Notes: a model not told the origin generated them from the sequence alone. 64,000 nucleotides of DNA from Paenibacillus sp. PvR098 (GCF_017833255.1 NZ_JAFIBU010000001.1:4322501-4386500), one strand, 5' to 3'. Shown: positions 8,519 to 17,970, counted from the first letter of the stretch. Numbers and translations: made by a program.

Positions 8519-10144
8519 TTAGTCCATGGGGAACGATACGAGAAACGCAGTTCCTTCCCCGGGAGTGGAATCGATCTGAATGGTACCCCCGCCTTTGTCC
8601 ACCATGCCGGCTATCAAGTGGAGTCCGATGCCGCGCTCGCTGCGGCCTTTAGTAGTATAGCCGCGCTCGAAAATCCGGGCGCGGGTAGCTTCGTCCATTC
8701 CGCAGCCGTTGTCCTCTACGAGCACGGAGAGGATCTGTTCGTCCTGCTCAATGCTAACAAATATTCGTTTATCCCGTTGAACCTGCTGGAGGGCGTCAAA
8801 AGCGTTCTCCAGCAGGTTCCCGAGCAGGATAACGAAGTCGTGCTGGTCCAGCCGTTCCGGAAACCGCTCCAGCCGGCTTTGACGGTCAATCGTCACTTCA
8901 ATGCCAAGCTCGCGCCCATGGCTGATTTTACCTAGTAGAAGTCCGGTCAAGCTGTCGTCTTTGATTCTCTGGGTAAGGAAACGCGTAAGCTCTTCTTTTT
9001 GCTCTGTGATTTCAAATAAGTAGTCGAGCGCTTTTTCATTATTCCCGAGCTGAATCAAACCTCCGATCGTATGAAGCTTGTTCATATATTCGTGATTTTG
9101 AACACGCAGAGCGTCTACAAACGCCTTTACGCCGGTCAGCTCTTCGGCCATTCGCGTCACTTCCGTTCGGTCTTGAAAAATCGCCACAGCGCCTACCGTA
9201 CGTCCTCCTACGGTTATCGGCACACGAGTACTCATAATGATATCTCCGCCGATGGCCTGCTCCTGATTATACACGGGGTGATTCATCTTGAGAATTTCCG
9301 GCAATCGAGTATCGGGAACGACCTCATGAATCCGTTTGCCGATAACGTCACCTGAAATATTTAGCATATGCTTCGCTTTTTCGTTAAATATCGTAATCCG
9401 TTCATACTTGTCAATCGCTATTACACCTTCATGCATCGCGTGAAAGGTTGCCGTACGCTCTACCAACAGCCTGGCGATTTCGTGCGGCTCGAGCTCAAAC
9501 ATTTGCTGCTTGATATGCTGGGCAAGCTTCCAGGATCCCCAAAACCCGAATAAAAGGGAGAGCAGCAGCACAATATAGGCTTGGCTGGAGAGGTCGAGCA
9601 GGACCTGTCCTACTGTCGGCATGATGCGGCCTACCAAGGCGACGCCGACCTGCACGTGCTCAGCGTTCATGATCGGAACGAACGCTCGCAGCGCTGTACC
9701 GAGCTCTCCCTTCGCCTTGGAAACGTATGTATGCTCGGCGAAGGCGGAGCCCTCGTCGGCACCGCTCGAGATGGTGCCGATAAGGCTTTGAACCGGATGA
9801 GAATACCGTACCCGGTCCATATCCATCACAACGACGTAAGTCACATCGTTGATGATGCGAATGCGTTCGACGGCCGGTTGGACGCCTACGCTCAGATCGG
9901 GCTGGGTGAGACCGGCAACCACCTCCGGCATTTGGGCGACCGTCCGTGCGGTCACAAGCAGCCGCCAACCGAGATCCTCCTCTTTCATCCGAATAATACC
10001 GCCCAGAAGGACACTTCCGGCGATACAGAGCGAAAAAAGTACGATTCCGAACGATAATATGGCGATTTTCCAATTAATTTTCAAACGCTGCAGCATGGCT
10101 CTGGCAGGACGTCCCCTTTCCAGTTGGAGAATGGCTGAAGCCAT
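8519..10144 (-). CDS. dctS: DctS/CitA-family sensor histidine kinase
   Basis: 541 residues. Order: transmembrane helix (about 25-50), extracytoplasmic sensor domain of the PhoQ/DcuS/CitA type (about 55-180), second transmembrane helix (about 187-207), cytoplasmic PAS domain (about 230-335), dimerisation helix with 'NHEYMNKLHT' (His351 is the predicted phosphorylation site), and an HATPase_c domain with 'NLLENAFDAL', 'DNGCGMD' and 'RGIGLHL'. Partner of the regulator downstream. The start is uncertain: neither ATG 10144 nor ATG 10096 has a clear ribosome site, and the second would begin at MLQRLKINWK and fits family length better. Confidence 0.87.
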   Translation of the reverse strand: MASAILQLERGRPARAMLQRLKINWKIAILSFGIVLFSLCIAGSVLLGGIIRMKEEDLGWRLLVTARTVAQMPEVVAGLTQPDLSVGVQPAVERIRIINDVTYVVVMDMDRVRYSHPVQSLIGTISSGADEGSAFAEHTYVSKAKGELGTALRAFVPIMNAEHVQVGVALVGRIMPTVGQVLLDLSSQAYIVLLLSLLFGFWGSWKLAQHIKQQMFELEPHEIARLLVERTATFHAMHEGVIAIDKYERITIFNEKAKHMLNISGDVIGKRIHEVVPDTRLPEILKMNHPVYNQEQAIGGDIIMSTRVPITVGGRTVGAVAIFQDRTEVTRMAEELTGVKAFVDALRVQNHEYMNKLHTIGGLIQLGNNEKALDYLFEITEQKEELTRFLTQRIKDDSLTGLLLGKISHGRELGIEVTIDRQSRLERFPERLDQHDFVILLGNLLENAFDALQQVQRDKRIFVSIEQDEQILSVLVEDNGCGMDEATRARIFERGYTTKGRSERGIGLHLIAGMVDKGGGTIQIDSTPGEGTAFLVSFPMD

Positions 10145-10187
10145 TATGTACTCTAATCATACAATAAGCTTAAGCTAATGGGAATAA

Positions 10188-10232
10188 AACATGCCCGTCT
10201 TTCGCATCTTTGAAGATGGGAAGATGGGCACA
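10188..10232. terminator. Hairpin between kinase gene and lipoprotein gene
   Basis: The inverted repeat 'tgcccgtctttcgcatctt ... aagatgggaagatgggca' (about 10193-10230) lies just downstream of the lipoprotein gene on the minus strand. The following T tract is poor, so it may be a weak terminator or a processing hairpin. Confidence 0.5.
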
Positions 10233-10259
10233 CATGGCAGGTAATCCGCCGGAGCTTTC

Positions 10260-10637
10260 TTATTTCTGCTGAACTTGGTTCTGCTGCTTCCCGGAAGACT
10301 TCTCTTCTTTATTCTCATCCGACCAAGGATTACCGCCTTTTCGGACTTTTTCTTGAAATTCGAGCTCCCGCTTCAGCATTTCCTCCTGCTGCTTCTGCAG
10401 CTTCTTAAGCTGCTTTTTTTCATTTTGCCGGAGTTGTTCATTTTGTTTGTATTCCTGCTGCTTGATTTCTTGATACATCTTCATTTGTTGCCGAAGCTCT
10501 GTATCGATTGGTTTGACATTTTGTTGATTGGAGCTTTGTGTCTTTTGATTGGCAGGTTGCTGCTCTTGTCCGCATCCTGCAACAAGCATCACTGCCGTTA
10601 GACAGCAAAGCAGGCGAAAGGCATAGCCTTCAAGCAT
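10260..10637 (-). CDS. Small lipoprotein with charged coiled-coil body
   Basis: 125 residues, family not recognised. The signal peptide ends with the lipobox LVAGC (Cys22), so it is predicted to be anchored to the outer face of the membrane. The rest is very rich in Gln, Lys and Glu ('QLRQNEKKQLKKLQKQQEEML') and probably forms one long helix. GGAGGAG lies about 9 bases before ATG 10637. It lies between the two-component genes and the divergent binding protein and might be co-transcribed with dctS, but no functional link is shown. Confidence 0.75.
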   Translation of the reverse strand: MLEGYAFRLLCCLTAVMLVAGCGQEQQPANQKTQSSNQQNVKPIDTELRQQMKMYQEIKQQEYKQNEQLRQNEKKQLKKLQKQQEEMLKRELEFQEKVRKGGNPWSDENKEEKSSGKQQNQVQQK

Positions 10638-10796
10638 GATGGGCTTCTCCTCCTCGTCTTCTTGGCCATATCAGGGCTTTTTGGGGTTAGTTTAACCGCA
10701 ATGCCAAGAAAACATGTTTGTGTCTGATGCGACGAAACATTTCGTGATATACTGTGATTAAGATCGGAACCTTGATAAGGTTGGAGGTGTGCGGAC

Positions 10797-11855
10797 GTGA
10801 GAAGGCTGCTTGGAACGCTGCTTGTTATCTTGATCGGCCTTGCTGCGGCGGTGACCATCGGTTTTTATCCCACATTAAGCTCAGCGCCTGTTGTTGATGA
10901 TGATGAGCAGGAAGGGTTCGATAGGGAAATCGTCATCAAATTTAGTCATGTTGTAGCGGAGAATACGCCCAAAGGCTTGGCGGCTCAAGATTTTGCCCGT
11001 CGGGTCTATCAGAAAACGGACATGCGCGTCAAGGTTGAGGTGTTCCCGAACGCGGTGCTTTATAACGATACCGACGAAGTGGATGCGCTGATGAAGGGCA
11101 ACATTCAGATGATTGCTCCGGCTTTTTCTAAAATATCCCAATATGTACCGGCTTGGCAGGCATTTGACCTTCCTTATGCGTTTTTGACCAATGAGGCGAT
11201 ACAAGATGCGTTTGATGGAGAGATAGGCGAAATCCTTTTCAAAAAGTTAAAGTATAAAAATATGATAGGGCTTTCATACTGGAGTAACGGGTTTAAGCAA
11301 ATGACCTCTGGCCATGGGCCTCTCATCCATCCGGCTGATTTTAAAGGTCAGCAATTTCGGATCATGCCAAGCGAAGTGATTGCAGCTCAATTTAGGCTGT
11401 TTGGAGCCAAAGCAGTGGCCATACCATTCGACGAAGTGTACCGCGGCTTGGAATCGGGATTCGTGGATGGCGGAGAGAATGCAATCAGCAACATTGACTC
11501 CAAAAAATTTTATCAAGTTCAAAAATATATGACTATTAGTAATCACGGCTATTTAGGGTATGCGGTGCTGATGAACAAAGAATACTGGGATAAGCTTCCT
11601 GACGATTTGAAGGTTTTGATCCAGGAGGCATTGGAGGAGACCACGGCATGGGCGAATCAAAATGCCATTCAGATGAATGAGCGCCAGCTTCAGGAGCTTC
11701 GCGATCGTGCAATGATGCAGATTCATATGCAAACGCCCGAGGAGCGGCTGGAGTGGATGCATGCTTGGGAACCGATTTATCAGGAATTTGAGGGAGTTAT
11801 CGGTAAAGATTTGATTGAGCGCATACGAGAGCTGCAGAAAAAATATGGAGGATGA
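10797..11855 (+). CDS. dctB: TRAP-type C4-dicarboxylate binding protein (DctP/DctB family)
   Basis: 352 residues from GTG 10797, preceded by TTGGAGGTG. It has an N-terminal membrane/signal segment (1-25), then the DctP solute receptor fold: 'IVIKFSHVVAENTPKGLAAQDFARRV', the substrate-binding Arg region 'GQQFRIMPSEV', and 'DEVYRGLESGFVDGGENAISN'. No TRAP membrane subunits (DctQ/DctM) lie nearby. Instead it faces a DctS/DctR pair, as in Bacillus, where the DctB binding protein works as a co-sensor for DctS. A sensor role is therefore more likely than transport, by analogy. Confidence 0.85.
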   Translation: MRRLLGTLLVILIGLAAAVTIGFYPTLSSAPVVDDDEQEGFDREIVIKFSHVVAENTPKGLAAQDFARRVYQKTDMRVKVEVFPNAVLYNDTDEVDALMKGNIQMIAPAFSKISQYVPAWQAFDLPYAFLTNEAIQDAFDGEIGEILFKKLKYKNMIGLSYWSNGFKQMTSGHGPLIHPADFKGQQFRIMPSEVIAAQFRLFGAKAVAIPFDEVYRGLESGFVDGGENAISNIDSKKFYQVQKYMTISNHGYLGYAVLMNKEYWDKLPDDLKVLIQEALEETTAWANQNAIQMNERQLQELRDRAMMQIHMQTPEERLEWMHAWEPIYQEFEGVIGKDLIERIRELQKKYGG

Positions 11856-12096
11856 CTCGAAAAGGGTCAAGCTCCCGTTGTGGGAGTGGTGGAGAAAGAC
11901 ACGTTGTTTCAAAGAGAAAACACACAAACGTAAGTCCTTCTTAAGATTAGGTCAATCAGAGTTTCTGGTTGGTCTATTTTTGCATTTTGGGAATGTTTAG
12001 CTCTTTGAGATATATGATTACGAATCATATGAGTCCATTCTGTATAATTTTTAGGTTATTAATAGAAAATATGGGGGGAGTGCTAAGGAGGATCAA
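11856..12096. other. AT-rich intergenic region before the ger operon
   Basis: About 240 bp without a credible gene. It probably carries the forespore promoter of the ger operon; 'tgtataattt' at about 12041 is a -10-like element, but no confident sigma-G match was made. Confidence 0.4.
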
Positions 12097-13569
12097 ATGG
12101 ATAACTTTCGTCGTTTACTCGGTATTGAGAATAAAGGAGGGAGGGGGATTGGAAACGAAAACGAAAACCAACCCGAGAAACCGGACTCAAAACATATCCT
12201 AAATGAACTTGAAAACTGCGATGATATTGTAACTAGAACGTTTCCCGAATTAAGTATAACTCTAATTTATTTTGACCATCTAGTGGACAAGAACGAGTTA
12301 AATCGCGAAGTTATTAATCCATTGAAGAATGTTACAAATGACGATTTGCCGCAATTATTCAAGCAATCTCAATTTCAAATGCCCCAAAATACACAGGAGA
12401 CTATTGAAGACATTGTAAGTGGGAAAACGGTTATTTTCCATGGGGACGATGTTTATTCTGTTAATGTATACGGCCCGGAATCCAGAACGATTGCACAATC
12501 TGAAACGGAATCCGTGATTACAGGTCCGCATGACGCGTTCACAGAAAATATCGCATCGAATTTGTCCCTCATACGAAGACGAGTGAGAAGCTCCAAATTA
12601 AAAACAATGAAGCTTTCTGTCGGAGAAATTACGAAGACCACTGTTTACGTATTATATATCCAAGATATCGCGAATGACGATTTAGTTCATGAATTGTTAA
12701 AAAGAGTGAGAAGCATTGAGATCGACGGACTATTTGAAGGGAACATGATCGTTCAACTGATTGATGAGCATCCGAATTCCATCTTCCCGCAATTCATGAC
12801 AACGGAACGAACCGATGTTGTCGCTTCCAAATTAGTTGCAGGAAAAATTGTGGGATTAGTGGACGGCAGCCCTTCCGCCTTCTGTGCTCCAACCAGTTTC
12901 TTTGAATTTTTTTCCTCACCGGACGATTATTATCAACGATGGCTATTGGGTACCGGATTAAGGTTACTCCGATTTATTGCCTTTCTCATCACCATTACCT
13001 TTACGGCATTCTATGTTTCAGTTACCACCTTTCATTATGAGATGATTCCGCAAGCGTTATTGTTAAACTTAGCGGAATCACGCAGCAAAGTGCCCTTTCC
13101 TCCGCTTTATGAAGCCATGCTTATGGAGGTCACCATAGAGCTTCTGCGTGAGGCTGGCGCCAGATTGCCTTCAAAAATTGGACAAACGATCGGCATTGTA
13201 GGCGGTATCGTTATTGGCCAAGCGGCTGTGCAAGCAGGATTAACCAGCAATATTCTTATTATTGCGGTTGCTTCTTCCGCGATCGCCTCTTTTGTCATCC
13301 CTAGTTATATCATGAGCGCTTCCATTCGATTAATCCGGTTCGGGCTTATTTTTTTAGCCGGCATCTTCGGGAATTTGGGGCTTTTGTTTGGAATCACATG
13401 GATCGTGATTCATTTATCTGGACTGACCAATTTGGGGACATCGTATCTTACACCTATTGCTCCGATGAATCTGAATGATTGGAAAGATACCTTCATTCGT
13501 TCACCGTTCTGGTCCCTGCGGAAAAGACCAATGCAAGCAAAAACACGGAACAAACAAAGAATGAAATAA
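12097..13569 (+). CDS. gerKA: Spore germination receptor subunit A (GerA/GerKA family)
   Basis: 490 residues. Subunit A of a Ger-type nutrient germinant receptor in the spore inner membrane. A soluble N-terminal part (about 30-270, ending with 'GLVDGSPSAFCAPTSFFEFF') is followed by a C-terminal membrane domain with about five helices, including 'REAGARLPSKIGQTIGIVGG', the hallmark of GerA/SpoVAF proteins. ATG 12097 has AAGGAGG five bases upstream. First gene of gerA-B-C; B starts 21 bp after its stop. The operon is clearly more AT-rich than the genes on both sides. The symbol is by family only; which amino acid or sugar it senses cannot be told. Confidence 0.92.
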   Translation: MDNFRRLLGIENKGGRGIGNENENQPEKPDSKHILNELENCDDIVTRTFPELSITLIYFDHLVDKNELNREVINPLKNVTNDDLPQLFKQSQFQMPQNTQETIEDIVSGKTVIFHGDDVYSVNVYGPESRTIAQSETESVITGPHDAFTENIASNLSLIRRRVRSSKLKTMKLSVGEITKTTVYVLYIQDIANDDLVHELLKRVRSIEIDGLFEGNMIVQLIDEHPNSIFPQFMTTERTDVVASKLVAGKIVGLVDGSPSAFCAPTSFFEFFSSPDDYYQRWLLGTGLRLLRFIAFLITITFTAFYVSVTTFHYEMIPQALLLNLAESRSKVPFPPLYEAMLMEVTIELLREAGARLPSKIGQTIGIVGGIVIGQAAVQAGLTSNILIIAVASSAIASFVIPSYIMSASIRLIRFGLIFLAGIFGNLGLLFGITWIVIHLSGLTNLGTSYLTPIAPMNLNDWKDTFIRSPFWSLRKRPMQAKTRNKQRMK

Positions 13570-13590
13570 GCATACAAGAGGGGGATAAGT

Positions 13591-14670
13591 ATGCGTGAGA
13601 AACTGAATCCGTATCATATTGGATTGTTAATGTATTTGGTTCAGTCCGGAGTCTTAATGTTCAGTCTCCCTCGATTAACAGCTGAGCATTTTGGCACCAA
13701 CGGCTGGATATCTATCGTTATCGCTTCTGCCTTGGTTTGTATGAATATTGGGCTTTTTTATATTGTATACCACATGGGACAGGGGCAATCCGTATTCGAT
13801 ATCATGGAATCGTCCGTATCCAAGTTCATTCTGGTTCCTATGTATGCGGTCATTGCAAGTATATGGTCTATTTCAGGTTGTCTGATCGGTAAACAATACA
13901 TGTTGATGTTTCAAATGCTCTCGTTTCATACCACGCCATCTTCAATCTTAAAGATACTTTTTGATATTCTAGTTTATTTTCTATTGATTCAAGGTATTTA
14001 CAATATCGTGAAAGCTTCAACCGTTTTCTTTTATTTGACCGTTTGGATGCCTCTACTATTACTGTATCACTTTAGAGACATAGAATGGGTAAGATTTACT
14101 CCCTTTCTGTTTCAAGGTAATACTACAGCCATGGCCCAAGGTATGGTGGAGATATTCGCGTCGTTATTAGGCTATGAAGTGTGTTTATACTTATTCCCAT
14201 ACGTGGAGCGAAACTCAAAATTTTTCCGCGCCGTACTTTTAGGTAACTTATATACGACTTTCGTTTATATTTTCATTTGTGTGGTTAGTTTCGGTTTCTT
14301 TGGTTTTGGGCTGCTTTTGAAGCTCAAGTTCCCATTACTTGATCTCTTGGCCTTTATTGAACTCCCGTTTGTTGAGCGGATCGAGAACCTGTTGTTTGTA
14401 TTCTTTATTTTTAAAATGTTGATGACTACCGTTATTTGTTACTGGATCGCTCAGCTTTATCTTGAAAGAATATTTACTAAAGCACAACCAAAGATACTGG
14501 CTTTCTTGCTGGTTATAATAACCTACATCGTTTCTAATCTAACGGATGTACTCCAGGAAGTTGTTGACTGGTTGAGATATTTTGTTATGATGCAAAGCCT
14601 TTTGAACTTTGTCATTCCGATTTTTTTAATTTTTCTGCTGCTGGTGAAAAGACGCCAAGGGGTGAAATAA
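13591..14670 (+). CDS. gerKB: Spore germination receptor subunit B (GerB/GerKB family)
   Basis: 359 residues, about ten transmembrane helices, endospore germination permease of the APC superfamily. 'LNPYHIGLLMYLVQSGVLMFSLPR' at the N-terminus is typical of GerB proteins, which form the germinant-binding channel with subunits A and C. It follows subunit A with a GAGGGGG ribosome site, and its stop lies one base before the start of subunit C. Confidence 0.92.
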   Translation: MREKLNPYHIGLLMYLVQSGVLMFSLPRLTAEHFGTNGWISIVIASALVCMNIGLFYIVYHMGQGQSVFDIMESSVSKFILVPMYAVIASIWSISGCLIGKQYMLMFQMLSFHTTPSSILKILFDILVYFLLIQGIYNIVKASTVFFYLTVWMPLLLLYHFRDIEWVRFTPFLFQGNTTAMAQGMVEIFASLLGYEVCLYLFPYVERNSKFFRAVLLGNLYTTFVYIFICVVSFGFFGFGLLLKLKFPLLDLLAFIELPFVERIENLLFVFFIFKMLMTTVICYWIAQLYLERIFTKAQPKILAFLLVIITYIVSNLTDVLQEVVDWLRYFVMMQSLLNFVIPIFLIFLLLVKRRQGVK

Positions 14671-14671
14671 A

Positions 14672-15793
14672 ATGCCGTTGCGACTACGATACTTTACATT
14701 GACAATCATTGTGATATTAACGATCAGCGGTTGTTCTACAGATAAAAAGCGTCTTGAAAAATTGGGGCTTATCAATTCCATCAGCTACGATATAAATAGG
14801 CCTGAACCTGGTGCAGAGAAAAAGCTGTTAGTATCCATTAGTGTACCGACTTCCCCAGCAGTTGGCGGAAATAAAAGAGAATTTTTAACTACAGTGTCTA
14901 CATCGGGCAAAGAGGCAAGAGGAAATTTATCAAGACAAACAAGTAAAATCCTTGTAAATGGTCAGTTAAGAAATATTTTATTGGGCAAAGAATTTGCAGA
15001 ACAAGGAATTTGGCCTCACTTGGATACGCTCGTTCGTGATCCATCGATTGGTCCGAGAGTCAGGATGACTGTAGTTAATGGAAATGCTTCTGAATTATTA
15101 AAAATGGATTTTCCCAGTGAGCTTGAAACCGGGCAATATATTTACAAGCTATTGGTGACAGAAGAAAGAAATAAAACCATTCCTGAGGTTAGTATTCTTC
15201 ACTTTATTCGTGATTTGTTTGATGACGGTATTGACCCCGTTGCTCCAATATTAAAGCTGAACAAAGACCATCTGGTTATTGATGGCATAGGCTTGTTTGA
15301 TGGCGATCGATACCGAACCAGGATTTCACCCAAAGATGCTCTCATTTTTGCCTGTTTGCGCGGAAATTTCAGACAAGGGGAAATCAATATTGGATTTAAT
15401 CATAGGAACAGCACTGAGGCAGTTACGCTTAGCTCCATAATTAATCATCGTAAGGTGAAAATTAGTCAAGATCAACATGAAAAGATCCATGTTGTGTTCG
15501 ATCTCCATATTAAGGGAAGCATCATTGAGTATACGGGCAAGCTGAAATTAGGCAAGAAACAGGATCAGAAGCAACTAGAAAAGCAAGTATCCGAATATTT
15601 GAAAGAAAAAGCCGAATTATTGATACATCAGATGCAAAAAAATAAAGTAGATAGCGTTGGGCTTGGCCAACATGTTAGAAACAGTATGAGTTATGACGAG
15701 TGGAAGAAGTTGAATTGGAAAAAAGTCTATAGTTCAATTCCAATCCAATGTAAATTCAAGGTGGAATTTATAAACTACGGTAAATTCCAATGA
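14672..15793 (+). CDS. gerKC: Spore germination receptor lipoprotein C (GerC/GerKC family)
   Basis: 373 residues. The signal peptide with lipobox TISGC (Cys21) predicts a lipid-anchored protein on the outer face of the inner spore membrane. The body has the Ger(x)C layout, including 'ILVNGQLRNILLGKEFAEQGIWPHLDTLVRDP' and the C-terminal domain after about residue 200. Translationally coupled to subunit B (TAA-A-ATG). It completes the three-subunit receptor; a strong hairpin follows. Confidence 0.92.
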   Translation: MPLRLRYFTLTIIVILTISGCSTDKKRLEKLGLINSISYDINRPEPGAEKKLLVSISVPTSPAVGGNKREFLTTVSTSGKEARGNLSRQTSKILVNGQLRNILLGKEFAEQGIWPHLDTLVRDPSIGPRVRMTVVNGNASELLKMDFPSELETGQYIYKLLVTEERNKTIPEVSILHFIRDLFDDGIDPVAPILKLNKDHLVIDGIGLFDGDRYRTRISPKDALIFACLRGNFRQGEINIGFNHRNSTEAVTLSSIINHRKVKISQDQHEKIHVVFDLHIKGSIIEYTGKLKLGKKQDQKQLEKQVSEYLKEKAELLIHQMQKNKVDSVGLGQHVRNSMSYDEWKKLNWKKVYSSIPIQCKFKVEFINYGKFQ

Positions 15794-15836
15794 AAGAAAT
15801 AGGATGAATCATATTTTCCAGAACAAAGTTTGGCGT

Positions 15837-15880
15837 TCTGGTACATCTATTATTAATAGATGTACCAGAGAAGTGTTTTT
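15837..15880 (+). terminator. Terminator of the ger operon
   Basis: Long near-perfect stem TCTGGTACATCTATTA / TAATAGATGTACCAGA (15837-15869), then 'gaagtgtttttt'. Confidence 0.9.
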
Positions 15881-15971
15881 TATCCAAATACACTCACTGA
15901 TTTCAAGAACGGTATTATGAAGCGGTTGCTTTAAACAATCATGGGGGATGTATATATATGCAGTTGGGCTG

Positions 15972-16679
15972 TCAGCTAGCCGTTCGTACGGCATCCTTAC
16001 CCAATACATATACTTTGACGTTCTTCTTCACTCCAAATTGACGGGCTTCCCGCACATCGTCCATGAATATGTCGATACGTGAGCCGCGGATGGCAGAACC
16101 GGTATCCTCTGCTGTACGGATGCCGATCCCGTCGATAAATACGGTCGTTCCGAACGGAATGATCGATGGATCCACGGCGATCGTTCGCCCTTCTTCCGCT
16201 TTGCTGCCGCTGGATGTCACTCCGTAGGCTGGATGGGAAGGGGTTTTGCCTGTCGATTCGACCCCGGCGGTATAAGCGGACAGCGTAGAGGTGAGCACCA
16301 GGCTGACCGTATTTATTTGGCCGTCCGGAAGCTGCAGTCCCACTTCGGCAGCCGGAATCTGAAGCAGCTGTCCGATAGCGAGACGGTTCGGTTCTACGGT
16401 CGGATTAGCGGCGAGCAAGGTTTGAACGGTAATACCGAAAGACCGTGAAATGCTGTACATCGTATCTCTAGGCTGGACTTCGTAAGTTAAGGAAGGCGGA
16501 ATAACAAGCTCCGCTGCTGTGTCTGGGTCCTCTTCAGGTGGAATGTAGGCTTCGGATGCGCAGCAAAATCCATAGTATCCTCCGTACATGTGGAAGGCTG
16601 CCGCGGGCGTTGCCCCAATGAGAACATGGAGCAAAAGAAGATGGACACAAAGCATGATTAAGCGATAAACGGGTTTCAT
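15972..16679 (-). CDS. LysM + 3D-domain cell wall protein (YocH-like)
   Basis: 235 residues from ATG 16679, chosen because AAAGGAGG lies about 10 bases upstream; the open frame extends further but without a ribosome site. Signal peptide (about 1-27), one LysM peptidoglycan-binding domain ('YEVQPRDTMYSISRSFGITVQTLLAANP'), then a C-terminal 3D domain with the double-psi-barrel residues 'AVDPSIIPFGTTVFIDG', 'AEDTGSAIRG' and 'IDIFMDD' (three key Asp). 3D proteins resemble lytic transglycosylases such as MltA. Secreted wall-modifying enzyme by family; it stands alone. Confidence 0.88.
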   Translation of the reverse strand: MKPVYRLIMLCVHLLLLHVLIGATPAAAFHMYGGYYGFCCASEAYIPPEEDPDTAAELVIPPSLTYEVQPRDTMYSISRSFGITVQTLLAANPTVEPNRLAIGQLLQIPAAEVGLQLPDGQINTVSLVLTSTLSAYTAGVESTGKTPSHPAYGVTSSGSKAEEGRTIAVDPSIIPFGTTVFIDGIGIRTAEDTGSAIRGSRIDIFMDDVREARQFGVKKNVKVYVLGKDAVRTAS

Positions 16680-17073
16680 TCTAGTATATCCTCCTTTAAT
16701 CTGATTGAAATGAAGAGTGATAATACTAGATTTGCCCGGATTCATAGAATATAAACTGTTTATAGAATAGAGTCGGTAAGATATGTTTATGTTGTTAGAC
16801 AAAAAACGAACGATACATTAATTAATATTTATAAATATTCGGTAATTTCACCTTCATAAGTACAATTTATGAATGTTATAAGCAGTTTTGTATTGAAAGT
16901 TCCTAACCCATGAGGTATATTACTATTACAAATATTATGTAAAGATAAGCTACGTTAATAGATAGGAAAATTGACATAATTTGTTTTGTAGTGTCCTTAC
17001 GCTGATCTAACGAGCTGTATTGTATGTGAAATCGTTAAGCGGCAGACACTAGCGGATATGGGGGAAGAAAGAC
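16680..17073. other. AT-rich intergenic region between divergent genes
   Basis: About 390 bp, strongly AT-rich, holding the promoters of the LysM-3D gene (minus) and the uroporphyrinogen-III synthase gene (plus). TTGACA at about 16973 is a candidate -35 for the plus strand. TGTAAT and TGTAAA words at about 16925-16942 recall WalR half-sites, as at Bacillus yocH, but no full direct repeat was found. Confidence 0.4.
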
Positions 17074-17883
17074 ATGCGCAGACTAGAAGGAAAAAGGATC
17101 GCACTAACGGGACCAAGGAAGGCGGCCGAGTTGAGTATCATGGTGGAGAAGCTGGGAGGCATTCCGGTTGTCAGGCCAACTCAAGGTACGGTAGCTATCG
17201 AACGGGAGAAGGTAGAGAAAAAGATCACCGACCTCATCGAGAACGGAACGGATTGGATCATATTTACTACAGGCGTGGGAACGGAAATGCTGGTTCAAGC
17301 GGCGGAGTCGATGGGGGTTGCCGAAGCGTTCATCGATACGCTGAGACGTACTCAGATTGCGGCCAGAGGATATAAGACGGTGAAATACTTAAAATCTCTT
17401 GGATTGGAGCCTACGGTGAGGGATGATGACGGTACAACCGTTGGGATTCTGCGGGCGCTTAAGCCGTACGATCTTCACGGGCGCAGGGTAGCGCTGCAGT
17501 TGTATGGGGATCATGCTCCTCGTCTTGTCGGTTGGCTGGGCGAACAGCAGGCACAATACTATGAAATACTGCCGTATGTGCATGTGCCTCCGGAGATGAA
17601 CGTGATTAACAAGCTCCTATCGGAGATCGTAGAAGGGGAGCTGGATGCCGTGACGTTTACGAGCACGCCTCAAGTCCGCTTTCTGATGTCTTATGCGCGC
17701 GAGAAAGGCTTGGCAGATCGACTGGCGGATGCGTTCCGCGGCACAACTGTTGCCGTAGCGGTTGGAAAGGTGACGGCGGAGGCGCTTCGAGATGAAGGGA
17801 TTCAGCGCGTAGTCGCTCCTGAAGAGGAGCGGATGGGGAGCATGATCGTCAGCTTGGCCAAGTATTATGAAGAAGGCGCCTAA
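17074..17883 (+). CDS. hemD: Uroporphyrinogen-III synthase
   Basis: 269 residues. HemD-type fold with two alternating alpha/beta domains: N-terminal 'LEGKRIALTGPRKAAELSIMVEKLGG', middle 'DWIIFTTGVGTEML', and C-terminal 'LDAVTFTSTPQVRFLMSYA' with 'TVAVAVGKVTAEALRDEG'. The family closes hydroxymethylbilane to uroporphyrinogen III, the branch-point intermediate of haem, sirohaem and cobalamin; the cobalamin operon lies 20 kb away. It stands alone rather than in a hem operon. The 'gggggaagaaagac' site before ATG 17074 supports the start. Confidence 0.85.
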   Translation: MRRLEGKRIALTGPRKAAELSIMVEKLGGIPVVRPTQGTVAIEREKVEKKITDLIENGTDWIIFTTGVGTEMLVQAAESMGVAEAFIDTLRRTQIAARGYKTVKYLKSLGLEPTVRDDDGTTVGILRALKPYDLHGRRVALQLYGDHAPRLVGWLGEQQAQYYEILPYVHVPPEMNVINKLLSEIVEGELDAVTFTSTPQVRFLMSYAREKGLADRLADAFRGTTVAVAVGKVTAEALRDEGIQRVVAPEEERMGSMIVSLAKYYEEGA

Positions 17884-17906
17884 CGGAGACGCTTGGTCAT
17901 CTTCAA

Positions 17907-17961
17907 GAGGTATGGTATACTTTTTCCTGCTAGGAGAAGCATACCATATCTTTTTTTATTT
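17907..17961. terminator. Hairpin terminator between hemD and the ABC operon
   Basis: The arms 'aggtatggtatac' and 'gcataccatatc' flank a loop, followed by a seven-T run (17951-17957). Confidence 0.7.
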
Positions 17962-17970
17962 GGAGGCCAT

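Noticed and set aside
16860-16945. WalR box upstream of the LysM-3D gene
   Set aside because: Only single TGTAA half-sites were found, not the direct repeat with 5-base spacing.
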